Shown here one piece after another: positions 43,615-52,511 of a stretch of DNA of 64,000 bases. How positions within the stretch are numbered: position 1 is the first letter of the stretch; every line of letters starts with the position of its first letter. The DNA comes from Tahibacter amnicola (lineage in GTDB: Bacteria; Pseudomonadota; Gammaproteobacteria; Xanthomonadales; Rhodanobacteraceae). A program made the position numbers and the translations under genes. Under the pieces are notes generated by a model. It saw nothing but the letters and a program-made list of their open reading frames with translations. It did no database searches and was not told the origin of the DNA. The stretch lies in the NCBI RefSeq assembly GCF_025398735.1, contig NZ_CP104694.1, positions 1,761,001 through 1,825,000 on the forward strand. Reading direction: 5' to 3'.

Positions 43615-44076
43615 TCAGTCGTAGGGATCGCTGATACCCAGCCCGGCCAGCGCGCGCCGCTCCAGGGTCTCCATTGCTTCGGCCTCGTCATCCGCCATGT
43701 GGTCGTAGCCGAGCAGGTGCAAGGTGCCGTGTATGGTCATGTGGGCATAGTGGTCGCGCAGCGCCTTGCCCTGTTCACGCGCCTCGCGGGCGACGACCGG
43801 TGCGCAGATCACCAGATCCCCCAACAGCGGCAGGCGTAGTCCGGGTGGCAGGTCGGCCGGAAAGGACAGCACGTTCGTGGCGTAATCGCGCTGGCGGTAG
43901 GTGCGGTTGAGTTCGCGCCCTTCCGGCGTATCGACGATGCGGATGGTCAGCTCCGCCGCGCGGCGACGACGGGCCACGCGCAGTGCCGCTTCGACCCACG
44001 CCTGGAAACTGGCGCGCGTCGGTACACCCGCGCGCGGCAGGCCGCTGGCGCGTGAGACGTGCAGGCTCAGGTTCAT
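43615..44076 (-). CDS. ybeY: Endoribonuclease YbeY (16S rRNA maturation factor)
   Basis: 153 residues from ATG at 44076 ([15 protein letters not shown]). Family motifs: [33 protein letters not shown] and the zinc site [24 protein letters not shown] with [11 protein letters not shown] giving three His. YbeY is a single-strand endoribonuclease needed for 16S 3' maturation and 70S quality control. It follows ybeZ after 25 bases, the conserved order. Its 3' end converges on the cyclase gene with 9 bases between. Confidence 0.96.
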   Translation of the reverse strand: MNLSLHVSRASGLPRAGVPTRASFQAWVEAALRVARRRRAAELTIRIVDTPEGRELNRTYRQRDYATNVLSFPADLPPGLRLPLLGDLVICAPVVAREAREQGKALRDHYAHMTIHGTLHLLGYDHMADDEAEAMETLERRALAGLGISDPYD

Positions 44077-44101
44077 GGGCGGGCGGCGGGCGCGGAGTGG
44101 A

Positions 44102-45079
44102 TCACTCCTTCGCCCCGCGTTCGTGGCTTTCGTACGCCCGGACGATGCGTTGAACCAGCGGATGGCGAACGACGTCCCGCGCGGTGAAGAAGGTGAAGCT
44201 GATGCCGTCGACACCGCGCAGCACATCGATCGCATCGCGCAGGCCGGAGCGCACGTGCTTGGGCAGGTCGATCTGGGTGACATCGCCCGTGACGACGGCA
44301 ACGGACCCGAAGCCGATGCGTGTAAGAAACATCTTCATTTGTTCCACCGTCGTGTTCTGGGCCTCGTCCAGGATCACGAAGGAGTCGTTGAGCGTGCGTC
44401 CGCGCATGTATGCCAGCGGGGCAATTTCAATGACGTTGCGTTCGATCAGCTTGGCGACTTTCTCGAACCCGAGCATCTCGTAGAGGGCATCGTAGAGTGG
44501 GCGCAGGTAGGGATCGACCTTCTGGGTCAGGTCGCCTGGCAGAAAGCCCAGCTTTTCGCCGGCCTCGACGGCCGGGCGGACCAGGATGATGCGCTGCACG
44601 CGATTGTCTTCGAGCGCATCGACGGCGCTGGCGACGGCGAGGTAGGTCTTGCCAGTACCGGCCGGCCCGATTCCGAAATTGATGTCGTGCGTGGCCACGG
44701 CATGGAGATAGCGCGCCTGGTTCGGGCCGCGTCCCTTGATGGTGCCGCGCTTGACCCGGATCACGACTTCCTGCGCCCCTTCGGCGGCGCGCTCGTGCAG
44801 GGCTTCAACACCCGATTGCTGCAGATACAGGTTCAACCGATGCGCATCCAGCGTTTCGGTCTCGGTCGATGCGTAGAGTTCATGCAGCAGGCGCATGGTC
44901 AGCTCGACTGTGCGATCGTCGCCGATCACCCGGAAGAGGTTGCCGCGGTTGTTGATCTCCACCCCCAGCCGCAGTTCGATCTGGCGCAGGTGTTCGTCGA
45001 AGGGGCCAACCAGGTTGGCCAGGCGCTCGACATCGTCGGGCTGGAGGGCAAAGTCGCGATGGGAGAGGGGCGCTGTCAT
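44102..45079 (-). CDS. ybeZ: PhoH-like ATPase YbeZ
   Basis: 325 residues from ATG at 45079. N-terminal RNA-binding-like region ([17 protein letters not shown]) followed by a PhoH-type P-loop ATPase: [19 protein letters not shown] (Walker A), [45 protein letters not shown] (Walker B DEAQ) and [12 protein letters not shown]. It partners with YbeY in RNA processing. miaB is only a few kilobases away here, although in many proteobacteria miaB-ybeZ-ybeY are contiguous; the cluster is broken by the signalling and outer-membrane genes. Confidence 0.95.
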   Translation of the reverse strand: MTAPLSHRDFALQPDDVERLANLVGPFDEHLRQIELRLGVEINNRGNLFRVIGDDRTVELTMRLLHELYASTETETLDAHRLNLYLQQSGVEALHERAAEGAQEVVIRVKRGTIKGRGPNQARYLHAVATHDINFGIGPAGTGKTYLAVASAVDALEDNRVQRIILVRPAVEAGEKLGFLPGDLTQKVDPYLRPLYDALYEMLGFEKVAKLIERNVIEIAPLAYMRGRTLNDSFVILDEAQNTTVEQMKMFLTRIGFGSVAVVTGDVTQIDLPKHVRSGLRDAIDVLRGVDGISFTFFTARDVVRHPLVQRIVRAYESHERGAKE

Positions 45080-45114
45080 AGGGGCGCGAGGGTAGCGCGC
45101 ACGCGGAAGCAGCG

Positions 45115-46281
45115 CTACCCGGACGTCGAGGCGAGGTCCAGCCTGCCAATCGCAGGTCCAACGCTTTCCACCAGGCGCACGCCGCGTCCGTCTTCGCTGC
45201 GCAGCGTCGCCGGCGAAATGCCGAGTCCGGAGATTCGCGCGGCACGCGCGTCGTCAGGTCCGGGCAGCACGCCAAAGGCACGGTTGCGGCCGGCTGTCTT
45301 GCTCAGGTAGCAGGCGGCATCCGCCAGGCTGAGTGTCTGCTCGATGGATGCCTGCGCCAGCTTTTCGCCCACCCACGGAAAGGGTGCATAGCCGACCGAG
45401 CAGGTCACCGTCTCCTGGTGCGGGCCCAGCTGCATGGGTGAGCCGCCGATCGCCTCCAGCAGGCGTTGTGCAGCGGCCGTCGGCTCATCCAGGTCGTAGT
45501 AGCGCGCAATGATCAGGAACTCTTCGCCGCCCCAGCGCAACACGGCATCGTCCGCCCGTACTGACGAGCGCAACCGGGCCGCGGTCTCGACCAGGGCGAT
45601 GTCACCGGCGTCATGGCCGAGCCGGTCGTTGATCTGCTTGAAGTGGTCCAGATCCATCAGGAATACCGTCGTGCGCGCCGGCGCGCGGCGGCGTTCGTGG
45701 CTGGCCCGGCGGGACTCGGTATGCTCGTCAAGGAACAATTTCAGAAAGCGGCGATTGCGCAAACCGGTCAAGGTGTCGGTCAGCACCGACTCGGCCAGCT
45801 CGCGGTTGATCTGCTCGATCAACCGGTTGCGTTGCTCCAGCTCGGACTGGCTGCGCAGCAGCGCCTCGTAGGCTTCCGCGCGCTCGCGCGCGGCCTTGAG
45901 CGCGTTGGCGTGGTAGCGGACGCGGGCGTTGAGTTCCAGGGGGCTGGGCAGTTTCACGACGTAGTCGTTGGCGCCGTACTTGAACGCTTCGACCTTGGTT
46001 TCCGGATCTTCCACCGCGGACAGCATCACCACGGGCACGTCGGCCAGCTCGGGCTGCGCGCGGATGCCGCGCAGCACGTCCAGGCCGTTGATCGGGTTCA
46101 TGTGAATATCGAGGAGAATGACCGCCGGTGCGATCGCGCGAGCCTTCGCTACGGCGCTCGCGGAGTCGTTGTGCAGGTGAATTTCCAGGTCGTCGGCGGA
46201 CAGCAGGCGCCGTAAGGCTTCGAGAATGACGACCTGATCGTCGATGACCAGGACCTTGGCACGCTCGATTTTCTGGCTCAT
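45115..46281 (-). CDS. Response regulator with GGDEF domain (WspR-like diguanylate cyclase)
   Basis: 388 residues from ATG at 46281 (MSQKIERAKVLVIDDQ). N-terminal receiver domain with Asp in VILLDIHMNPINGLDV and the Lys of VVKLPSP. A coiled-coil linker follows (ARERAEAYEALLRSQSELEQRNRLIEQINREL). Then the cyclase: DTLTGLRNRRFLKLFLDEH, DLDHFKQINDRLGHDAGD and the active-site RWGGEEFLIIA (GGEEF). It should make cyclic di-GMP when phosphorylated. Order and spacing match WspR. An inhibitory RxxD site is not obvious. No cognate kinase is adjacent. Confidence 0.92.
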   Translation of the reverse strand: MSQKIERAKVLVIDDQVVILEALRRLLSADDLEIHLHNDSASAVAKARAIAPAVILLDIHMNPINGLDVLRGIRAQPELADVPVVMLSAVEDPETKVEAFKYGANDYVVKLPSPLELNARVRYHANALKAARERAEAYEALLRSQSELEQRNRLIEQINRELAESVLTDTLTGLRNRRFLKLFLDEHTESRRASHERRRAPARTTVFLMDLDHFKQINDRLGHDAGDIALVETAARLRSSVRADDAVLRWGGEEFLIIARYYDLDEPTAAAQRLLEAIGGSPMQLGPHQETVTCSVGYAPFPWVGEKLAQASIEQTLSLADAACYLSKTAGRNRAFGVLPGPDDARAARISGLGISPATLRSEDGRGVRLVESVGPAIGRLDLASTSG

Positions 46282-46388
46282 GCCGCGCACCCCCTGTCCA
46301 AGGGGTTCCGGAACGTTGCCAGCGAAACAGTTCGCATGCGGCCAGGCTCCCGATAGCGCGCCGCCGGACCAATGACGCCGGCCGGCGG

Positions 46389-46403
46389 TGTGATTGAATC
46401 ACA
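46389..46403. promoter_or_regulatory. Perfect odd-centred palindrome upstream of the diguanylate cyclase
   Basis: TGTGATT-G-AATCACA, two perfect 7-base arms. It resembles a CRP/Clp half-site pair (TGTGA/TCACA) but with a 5-base rather than 6-base spacer. It lies 108 bases upstream of the cyclase ATG and is flanked by GCCGGCGGT/ACCGCC(A)GCCGGC, so it could alternatively be the loop of a large hairpin ending the neighbouring outer-membrane gene. Confidence 0.4.
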
Positions 46404-46470
46404 GGACCGCCAGCCGGCCTAGCGGGGGCGATGCGTCAGCGACGCGACGCCCGGGCATAGCGCCCGGCGG

Positions 46471-46487
46471 CGCCCCTTGCCGGGGCG
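46471..46487 (-). terminator. GC hairpin after outer-membrane protein 1
   Basis: CGCCCC-TTGCC-GGGGCG, 14 bases beyond the minus-strand stop codon at 46501. Short stem in a very GC-rich context. Confidence 0.4.
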
Positions 46488-46500
46488 TCGACGGGGGGGC

Positions 46501-47064
46501 TCAGAAGCGGTATTCGGTGCTGATCGACAGTTTGTCCACGTTGTTGGAGCTGCCCGCGCCGACCTTGAAGTAGTCGTAGTTCAGACCCACGCCCCAGTTG
46601 GCATTGATGTCGTAGCCGACGCCGACGCCGGCGTACCAGTCCGTGTCGGTGATATCGCCGGCGCCGCGCGTGCCGTCGGAATCGAGGTAGCGGTAGTCGG
46701 CCTTCCAGTGGAACAGGCCGGCGCGGGCCGACAGGTACCAGTGGTCATTGAGATTGAAGTGGCCATTGCCGCCGAGCGTCCAACCGGACAGCTCGGTCGA
46801 GCCCCTGCTGTGGAAGGTGGGCGACAGGTAGTAGAGCTGATCAACCTGGCCCAGGTCCACATAGCCGCCTTCCACGCCGAAAGAACCCCAGCGGTAGCCA
46901 CCGTTGATAGCGAAGGCGTTGTCGCTCTCGTTGTAGCCGAGGCTGTCGAGGTCGGACCGGCCTACGCGACCTTCGATGAAGGCTCCGTCAGCCAGTGCGA
47001 CAGACGGGGCGAACCCGATGAGTGACAGGGCCACTGCCAGGCCCGCCGCAAGATACTTCTTCAT
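46501..47064 (-). CDS. Outer-membrane beta-barrel protein, tandem paralogue 1
   Basis: 187 residues from ATG at 47064. Signal peptide MKKYLAAGLAVALSLIGFAPSVALA, then an eight-stranded OmpA/OmpW-like barrel: GAFIEGRVGRSDLDSLGY, FAINGGYRWGSFGVEGGYVDLG, WTLGGNGHFNLNDHWYLSARAGLFHW, WYAGVGVGYDINANWGVGLNYDY and terminal KLSISTEYRF with C-terminal Phe. No OmpA peptidoglycan-binding domain. A second copy lies 128 bases upstream. Likely a small surface or ion-channel-like barrel; function not inferable. Confidence 0.88.
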   Translation of the reverse strand: MKKYLAAGLAVALSLIGFAPSVALADGAFIEGRVGRSDLDSLGYNESDNAFAINGGYRWGSFGVEGGYVDLGQVDQLYYLSPTFHSRGSTELSGWTLGGNGHFNLNDHWYLSARAGLFHWKADYRYLDSDGTRGAGDITDTDWYAGVGVGYDINANWGVGLNYDYFKVGAGSSNNVDKLSISTEYRF

Positions 47065-47146
47065 TTTTCAGTGTCCGGATAACAGTGGATGGAATTCGTC
47101 CAGGGTCTTGCGCGAACGCCTTTTCGTTTCGTGCCGGCCTGAACGG

Positions 47147-47170
47147 ACGACGGCCCTTCCGGGCCGTCGT
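47147..47170 (-). terminator. Strong hairpin between the two outer-membrane genes
   Basis: ACGACGGCCC-TTCC-GGGCCGTCGT, a perfect 10-bp stem, 22 bases past the stop of the upstream minus-strand gene. It should separate the two paralogues into individual transcripts. Confidence 0.75.
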
Positions 47171-47192
47171 GGATGTCACAGATAGCGTGCGA

Positions 47193-47747
47193 TCAGAAGC
47201 GATATTCGGTGCTGAGCGAGATCTTGTTCACGTCGAAATCGAACACACCCTTCTCAGCGGCATAGTGGTCGTAGTTGATGCCCACGCCCCAGTTGGCATT
47301 GATGTCGTAGCCGACGCCGACGCCGGCGTACCAGTCGGTGGAATCGGTATCGCCTTTCATGCGCGGGCCGTTCACCGGGATGGTGTCGATATCGGCGTTC
47401 CAGTGGAACAGACCGGCCCGGGCGGACAGATACCAGTGCTCATTGAGGTTGAAATGGCCGTTTGCACCGAGGGTCCAGCCGTCCATGCTGACGCCGTGCT
47501 TGCCCGCGCCGATGTAGTTCCTGTCGAACTCGCCCAGATCCACGTAGCCGGCTTCCAGGCCGAACGCGCCCCAGCGATAGCCGCCGTTGATGGCGAATGC
47601 GGTGTCATTGTCGTCAAGGCCGTAGTTGTCGAAGTCGGAACGGCCGACGCGACCTTCGACAAAGAGGCCGTCGGCGAGGGCTGTCGCAGGAATAGCGCTG
47701 AAAGCGGCCAGGGCGAGCATCAAACTAATAGCAATATTCTTTTTCAT
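47193..47747 (-). CDS. Outer-membrane beta-barrel protein, tandem paralogue 2
   Basis: 184 residues from ATG at 47747 (MKKNIAISLMLALAAFSAIPATALADG signal region). Same barrel as its neighbour, with long identical segments: VEGRVGRSDFDNYG, AFAINGGYRWGAFGLEAGYVDLGEFD, GHFNLNEHWYLSARAGLFHWNAD, WYAGVGVGYDINANWGVGINYDHY and terminal SLSTEYRF. Strand sequences are conserved while extracellular-loop sequences differ, as expected for surface-exposed diversification after duplication. It has its own downstream terminator. Confidence 0.88.
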   Translation of the reverse strand: MKKNIAISLMLALAAFSAIPATALADGLFVEGRVGRSDFDNYGLDDNDTAFAINGGYRWGAFGLEAGYVDLGEFDRNYIGAGKHGVSMDGWTLGANGHFNLNEHWYLSARAGLFHWNADIDTIPVNGPRMKGDTDSTDWYAGVGVGYDINANWGVGINYDHYAAEKGVFDFDVNKISLSTEYRF

Positions 47748-47901
47748 GATAGTCCCTTGGGGTCGTCGTGTTGTCGCCGCGTGCTTTCCCCATGCAGTGT
47801 CTGCGGCGGGCGAAATATGGGCGAAAGCAGCTGAACCGCCACGCAGCGCGAAGCTGAACGCTTTAGGCGTGGTTCAGAACCATGACGTATGGCCTAGGTG
47901 A

Positions 47902-47922
47902 CAGGCGGTTGAGTGCCGCCTG
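47902..47922 (-). terminator. Hairpin downstream of miaB (1)
   Basis: CAGGCGG-TTGAGTG-CCGCCTG, 7-bp stem, in the 239-base gap between miaB and the outer-membrane gene. The gap holds no gene. Confidence 0.4.
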
Positions 47923-47938
47923 CTTGAGTGCGTCAGCA

Positions 47939-47955
47939 GCTATCGTCGCGATAGC
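47939..47955 (-). terminator. Hairpin downstream of miaB (2)
   Basis: GCTATCG-TCG-CGATAGC, perfect 7-bp stem about 31 bases past the miaB stop on the minus strand. Confidence 0.45.
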
Positions 47956-47986
47956 GGCCGCAGGGACGCGATGCGCGAGGACCGTG

Positions 47987-49315
47987 TCAGGCGGATGCGA
48001 TGCGGCCGCGCAACGAATTGGATAGCGCCTCGGTGATCACCACGTCGACGAACTGGCCGATCAGCGACGCGGGGCCGGGAAAGTTCACGTAGCGCATGTT
48101 TTCCGTGCGGCCGGTCAGCTCGCTGGCATTCTTGCGGCTGGGCTTTTCGACCAGCACGGTCTGGCGCGTGCCAACCATTGCCTGGCTGATTCTGGCGGCG
48201 TTCTCGTTGATATGCGCCTGCAGGCGCAGCAGTCGCTGGCTCTTGACCTCGGCCGGGGTCGTGTCTTCCAGGTTGGCCGCGGGAGTGCCGGGGCGCTTGG
48301 AATAGATAAAACTGAAGCTCTGGTCGAAGCCGACGTCTTCGATGAGTTTCATCGTCTTGTCGAAATCCGCATCGGTTTCACCGGGGAAGCCGACAATGAA
48401 ATCCGATGAGATAGAAATATCCGGGCGCACGGCGCGGAGCTTGCGGATCTTCTGCTTGAATTCCAGCGCGGTGTAGCCGCGCTTCATGGCGGCGAGGATC
48501 CGGTCCGAGCCTGCCTGCACGGGCAGGTGCAGGTAGTTCGCCAGCTTGGGCACGCTGGCATAGGCCTCGACCAGGGAATCGGAGAACTCCAGCGGGTGCG
48601 AGGTGGTGAAACGGATGCGGCCGATGCCATCGAGCTGCGCGATCGCGTGGATCAGAAGCGCAAGATCCGCAACACCGCCTTCGTGCATGGCACCGCGGTA
48701 GGCGTTGACGTTCTGCCCGAGCAGGTTCACTTCGCGCACGCCCTGTTCCGCCAGTGCGGCCACTTCGGCGATGACATCGTCGAACGGGCGGCTGACTTCG
48801 TCGCCGCGCGTGTACGGCACGACGCAGAACGTGCAGTACTTGGAACACCCTTCCATGATGGACACGAACGCCGTGGGGCCTTCCGCGCGCGGTTCCGGCA
48901 GGTTGTCGAACTTTTCGATCTCGGGGAAGCTGATGTCGACCTGCGGTTTACCCGACTGGCGCTTGGCTTCGATCATCTCGGGCAGTCGGTGCAAGGTCTG
49001 CGGACCGAAGACCAGGTCCACGAACGGGGCACGCTTGACGATGCTGTCGCCTTCCTGTGACGCGACGCAACCACCGACGCCGATGATCAGCTTATTGTTG
49101 GCCTGCTTGAGTTCACGCCAGCGGCCCAATTGCGAAAACACCTTTTCCTGCGCCTTCTCGCGAATGGAACAGGTGTTGATCAGGATGACGTCCGCTTCAG
49201 CCTCATTTTCGGTCAGCTCCAGACCCTGCGCCGCAGCGAGCACATCCGCCATTTTGGACGAGTCGTACTCGTTCATCTGGCAACCGTGGGTTTTGATAAA
49301 AAGCTTGCCGGGCAT
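47987..49315 (-). CDS. miaB: tRNA-2-methylthio-N6-dimethylallyladenosine synthase MiaB
   Basis: 442 residues from ATG at 49315 ([22 protein letters not shown]). The N-terminal methylthiotransferase domain supplies three Cys for the auxiliary cluster ([26 protein letters not shown]). The radical SAM CX3CX2C is [17 protein letters not shown] near residue 155. Further [25 protein letters not shown], and a C-terminal TRAM domain ([32 protein letters not shown]). Adds a methylthio group to i6A37 of tRNAs. Complete and typical length. Confidence 0.97.
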   Translation of the reverse strand: MPGKLFIKTHGCQMNEYDSSKMADVLAAAQGLELTENEAEADVILINTCSIREKAQEKVFSQLGRWRELKQANNKLIIGVGGCVASQEGDSIVKRAPFVDLVFGPQTLHRLPEMIEAKRQSGKPQVDISFPEIEKFDNLPEPRAEGPTAFVSIMEGCSKYCTFCVVPYTRGDEVSRPFDDVIAEVAALAEQGVREVNLLGQNVNAYRGAMHEGGVADLALLIHAIAQLDGIGRIRFTTSHPLEFSDSLVEAYASVPKLANYLHLPVQAGSDRILAAMKRGYTALEFKQKIRKLRAVRPDISISSDFIVGFPGETDADFDKTMKLIEDVGFDQSFSFIYSKRPGTPAANLEDTTPAEVKSQRLLRLQAHINENAARISQAMVGTRQTVLVEKPSRKNASELTGRTENMRYVNFPGPASLIGQFVDVVITEALSNSLRGRIASA

Positions 49316-49465
49316 GGGGGCGAAACCAAAAAATCGAGTGAACGCGATAGTTTACGCCCAGATTGCCCGTATCGCCAGTTGCTGCCGGGGAACCCCGGGA
49401 CGGCCGGATGGTCTTGGAATTTCGCCTTTCCTGTCAGAAACTTGGCCTCCGGAGTTTGGGGACCT

Positions 49466-50395
49466 ATGAAAAACCGCCGCCACCACCGCCTGATCCGTGG
49501 GCTCGTCGCCCTTGCGCTGGCGTGCGCCGCCTGGCCCGCTTTTGCCGGCGAACTCTTTCGCTGCAGTGGCAAGAACGGCGAGATGGCCTATACGAACAAA
49601 CCCGCCGGATACGCCAACTGCGTGAAGGTGGCGGGCTACAAAGAAAACAATGCCAGGCCAGTCACCGCGGCGACCGCGCCCGCCGCGTCCTCGCCCGGGT
49701 TTGTGCCCGGCAGTGCGCCGGCGGCGAATGCGAAGCCGGGCCAATGGAACTACCAGGACAGCACCGCTTCCGCGGGAACGCCGCCAGCCGCCGGTACGGC
49801 ATCAGCTGCGCCCGTGGCGAAGTCCGAGTCGCCCAAGGTGCTGCGGGGCGCGGTGTACAAAGTCAATAAGGCCAACGGCATTACCGAGTACACCAACATC
49901 CGTCCCGCCGGAAAGCACTACCAGGTGCTCTTCACCTATATCTCCACGTGCTTCGCCTGCGACGTCCATTCAAAGGTGAACTTCTCGTCGGTGCGCCTCA
50001 ATCGCGACGCCTATCGAGCCGAGATCGCCGCTGCGGCCGCTGAATTCGGCCTGGATGAATCGCTGCTGCGCGCCGTGGTTCATGCCGAATCCGCATTCAA
50101 TCCGAATGCGTTGTCGAACAAGGGCGCGCAGGGCTTGATGCAGCTGATGCCGGGCACGGCCGACGACATGGGTGTGGACAACCCCTTCGACGCCGTCCAG
50201 AACATCCGCGGTGGTGCCCAGTATCTGTCGCTGCAGTTGAAGAACTTCCAGGGCGACGAACGCCGCGCGATCGCGGCCTATAACGCCGGTCCGGCAAACG
50301 TGACCAAGTACGGTGGCGTGCCGCCGTTTGATGAAACCCAGGTCTACGTCTCGCGGGTGTCGACCCTGCGCGACCGCTACCGTCAGACCAACTGA
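49466..50395 (+). CDS. Lytic transglycosylase with N-terminal DUF4124 domain
   Basis: 309 residues from ATG 49466 (MKNRRHHRLIRGLVALALACAAWPAFAG signal peptide). A DUF4124 segment ELFRCSGKNGEMAYTNKPAGYANCVKV with two Cys is followed by a Pro/Ala linker, a TNIRPAGKHYQVLFTYIS stretch, and a family-1 SLT domain: AAEFGLDESLLRAVVHAESAFNPNALSNKGAQGLMQLMPGTADDMGV (catalytic Glu in HAESAF) and ERRAIAAYNAGPANVTKYGGVPP. It cleaves peptidoglycan to 1,6-anhydro products in the periplasm. Divergent from miaB with 150 bases between. Confidence 0.92.
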   Translation: MKNRRHHRLIRGLVALALACAAWPAFAGELFRCSGKNGEMAYTNKPAGYANCVKVAGYKENNARPVTAATAPAASSPGFVPGSAPAANAKPGQWNYQDSTASAGTPPAAGTASAAPVAKSESPKVLRGAVYKVNKANGITEYTNIRPAGKHYQVLFTYISTCFACDVHSKVNFSSVRLNRDAYRAEIAAAAAEFGLDESLLRAVVHAESAFNPNALSNKGAQGLMQLMPGTADDMGVDNPFDAVQNIRGGAQYLSLQLKNFQGDERRAIAAYNAGPANVTKYGGVPPFDETQVYVSRVSTLRDRYRQTN

Positions 50396-50421
50396 CCGGC
50401 ATTCCCGGCCGGCACGCGCGT

Positions 50422-51612
50422 TCAGCTCATCGGAATCATGGGCTGGTTGACGACCGGGCGTTGCTTGAGCGTAGCGTCCGTTTCAAAGGGAATGCCGGCG
50501 CGAAGGCCGGTGATGTGGACGGTTGTTCCCGGAGCGATCGCGCCCTCCCGCTTGCGCAGGTCCAGGGGATCGGCGATTTCGGCCATGTCGAGCTTGGTGA
50601 TGACGTCCTCGGGCTGCAGGCCCGCATCCGCGGCCGGGCTGTTGGGATAGATTGCGACGATTTTCGCGCCGCGCTGCGCGCTGCTGACCTCTCCGCCGGA
50701 GGCGACGATCACCGGCTCGTACTCGGCGCCCAGCCAGCCGCGCACGACCACGCCGTGGGCGACCAACTGGTCGAACACCTGCTTGGCGGTCGCCGTCGGA
50801 ATGGCAAATCCGATACCTTCGGTGCCCGTCCGGCGCGCATTGGAGGCCGCCGTATTGATGCCGATGAGATCGCCGTGGGCATTGATCAGGGCGCCGCCCG
50901 AATTGCCGACATTGATCGCGGCGTCGGTCTGGATGAACTCCTCCGACGCCCATTGTTCCAGGTGACGTCCGACCGCGCTGACCACGCCCATCGTCACCGT
51001 CTTGCCAATACCGGCCGCATTGCCGATGGCAAGGACCACGTCGCCGACGACCGGCGGCGCGCCGTGGGTCAGGTCAACGGTGGGCAGGTCGGTCAGGTCG
51101 ATTTTCAATACCGCAAGGTCGGTATCGTCGTCGCCTCCGACCAGTTGCGCGGTCGCGAACCGGCCGTCGTGGAGCAGAACCTCGATGTTGTGCGCCTGGG
51201 CGATGACGTGGTTGTTGGTCATCACATAACCATTGGCGCTGACGATGACCCCCGATCCGAGGCTGCGCTCCCGCCGCTGCGTCGGCACGATGCTGTAGCC
51301 GCCGAGAAGGCGCTGCATGAGGGGGTCGCGCTGGACCAGTCGGGCGGTGGAGGCGACGAACTTCGTGGCATAGATGTTCACGACCGCCGGCGCGGCCTTG
51401 GCGACGGCGTCGGCGTAGGAAACCGGGCCGACGCCGGCCGGGCTGGGGAAGCTTGCAGCCGGCGCGGGCGTTGCCGTTGCGGGCGGGATGTTGGCGGGCG
51501 TCGGCGCCGGCGCCGGCGTTGCAGGCCACAACCGGGTAATGACGAACGCGGCCGCCAGTCCGACCGTGACTGACTGCAGCAGGAAGGCGAGCGTACGCAA
51601 CGCAGATTTCAT
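50422..51612 (-). CDS. Trypsin-like periplasmic serine protease with PDZ domain (DegS/DegQ-like)
   Basis: 396 residues from ATG at 51612 (MKSALRTLAFLLQSVTVGLAAAFVITRLW), giving one N-terminal membrane anchor and a Pro/Ala linker as in DegS. Triad: His in VMTNNHVIAQAHN, Asp in DDDTDLAVLKIDL and Ser in VGNSGGALIN. A single C-terminal PDZ domain (AKIVAIYPNSPAADAGLQPEDVITKLDM) supports DegS rather than two-PDZ DegP/DegQ. It would act in envelope stress signalling or protein quality control. The 281 bases up to petA (51613-51893) show no gene. Confidence 0.88.
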   Translation of the reverse strand: MKSALRTLAFLLQSVTVGLAAAFVITRLWPATPAPAPTPANIPPATATPAPAASFPSPAGVGPVSYADAVAKAAPAVVNIYATKFVASTARLVQRDPLMQRLLGGYSIVPTQRRERSLGSGVIVSANGYVMTNNHVIAQAHNIEVLLHDGRFATAQLVGGDDDTDLAVLKIDLTDLPTVDLTHGAPPVVGDVVLAIGNAAGIGKTVTMGVVSAVGRHLEQWASEEFIQTDAAINVGNSGGALINAHGDLIGINTAASNARRTGTEGIGFAIPTATAKQVFDQLVAHGVVVRGWLGAEYEPVIVASGGEVSSAQRGAKIVAIYPNSPAADAGLQPEDVITKLDMAEIADPLDLRKREGAIAPGTTVHITGLRAGIPFETDATLKQRPVVNQPMIPMS

Positions 51613-51893
51613 GCGGGATCCGAGCGATGGAGCTGCGCACGAGGGGAAGTGCGCGGCGGGCGAAGTCGGCTGCGCGTTTGATTGTGCGCTGCCTGCCATG
51701 CCGCTAAACTAACACGATTTTTGGGGCCAGCCGTCACGTCAGCCGGTCATACCGGCACGGATCCACCGCCCATCGCGGCACGCACTACCCGATGCGCCCC
51801 CGGCGGCGCACGTCACTCGCGTTCCCGATGCCCCCGGTCGATTGCTGACAGCCGGTTCCAACCGTATTCCCAAGTATTAAACCGGAGATCCGG

Positions 51894-52511
51894 ATGGCGA
51901 ACGAAGGCGTCAATCATGGCCGCCGCCGGTTCCTCACGGCCACGACGGCTGTCGTCGGCGGTGCAGGGGCCCTTGTGGCGGCAGTGCCTTTCATCAAATC
52001 GTGGTTGCCCAGTGCCCGAGCGAAAACCGCCGGCGCACCGGTGCAGCAGGACATCAGCAAGATCGACGTCGGCCAGATGGTGATCACCGAATGGCGCGGC
52101 CAGCCGGTCTGGATCGTCCGCCGTTCGCCGGAGCAGCTGGCCGCGCTGGCCAGCCAGGACGGCCGCCTGCGCGACCCGAAGTCCGAAAACGAAGAACAGC
52201 AGCCGAAGTTCGCGCAGAACCCGCACCGTTCGATCAAGCCCGAGTGGCTGGTCATGGTCGGCGTCTGTACCCACCTGGGCTGCTCGCCGAAGTTCCACGG
52301 CGACATCAAACCCGAACCGTTCGACGCGGAATGGAAGGGCGGCTTCTTCTGCCCTTGCCACAAGTCGCGCTTCGACATGGCCGGTCGCGTGTACCAGGGC
52401 GTTCCCGCGCCGACCAACCTCAAGGTGCCGCCGTACTACTTCACCAACGCGGACAAGACGCTGGTGATCGGCGAGGTGTCCGGCAATCCGGCTGAGCAAG
52501 GAGCGGCGTGA
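51894..52511 (+). CDS. petA: Ubiquinol-cytochrome c reductase iron-sulfur (Rieske) subunit
   Basis: 205 residues from ATG 51894. N-terminal twin-arginine-type anchor GRRRFLTATTAVVGGAGALVAAVPFI. Rieske motifs CTHLGC (near 124-129) and CPCHKSRFD (near 152-160) bind the [2Fe-2S] cluster through two Cys and two His. Component of the cytochrome bc1 complex in the inner membrane. First gene of petABC; the stop overlaps the next ATG (TGATG). Confidence 0.97.
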   Translation: MANEGVNHGRRRFLTATTAVVGGAGALVAAVPFIKSWLPSARAKTAGAPVQQDISKIDVGQMVITEWRGQPVWIVRRSPEQLAALASQDGRLRDPKSENEEQQPKFAQNPHRSIKPEWLVMVGVCTHLGCSPKFHGDIKPEPFDAEWKGGFFCPCHKSRFDMAGRVYQGVPAPTNLKVPPYYFTNADKTLVIGEVSGNPAEQGAA

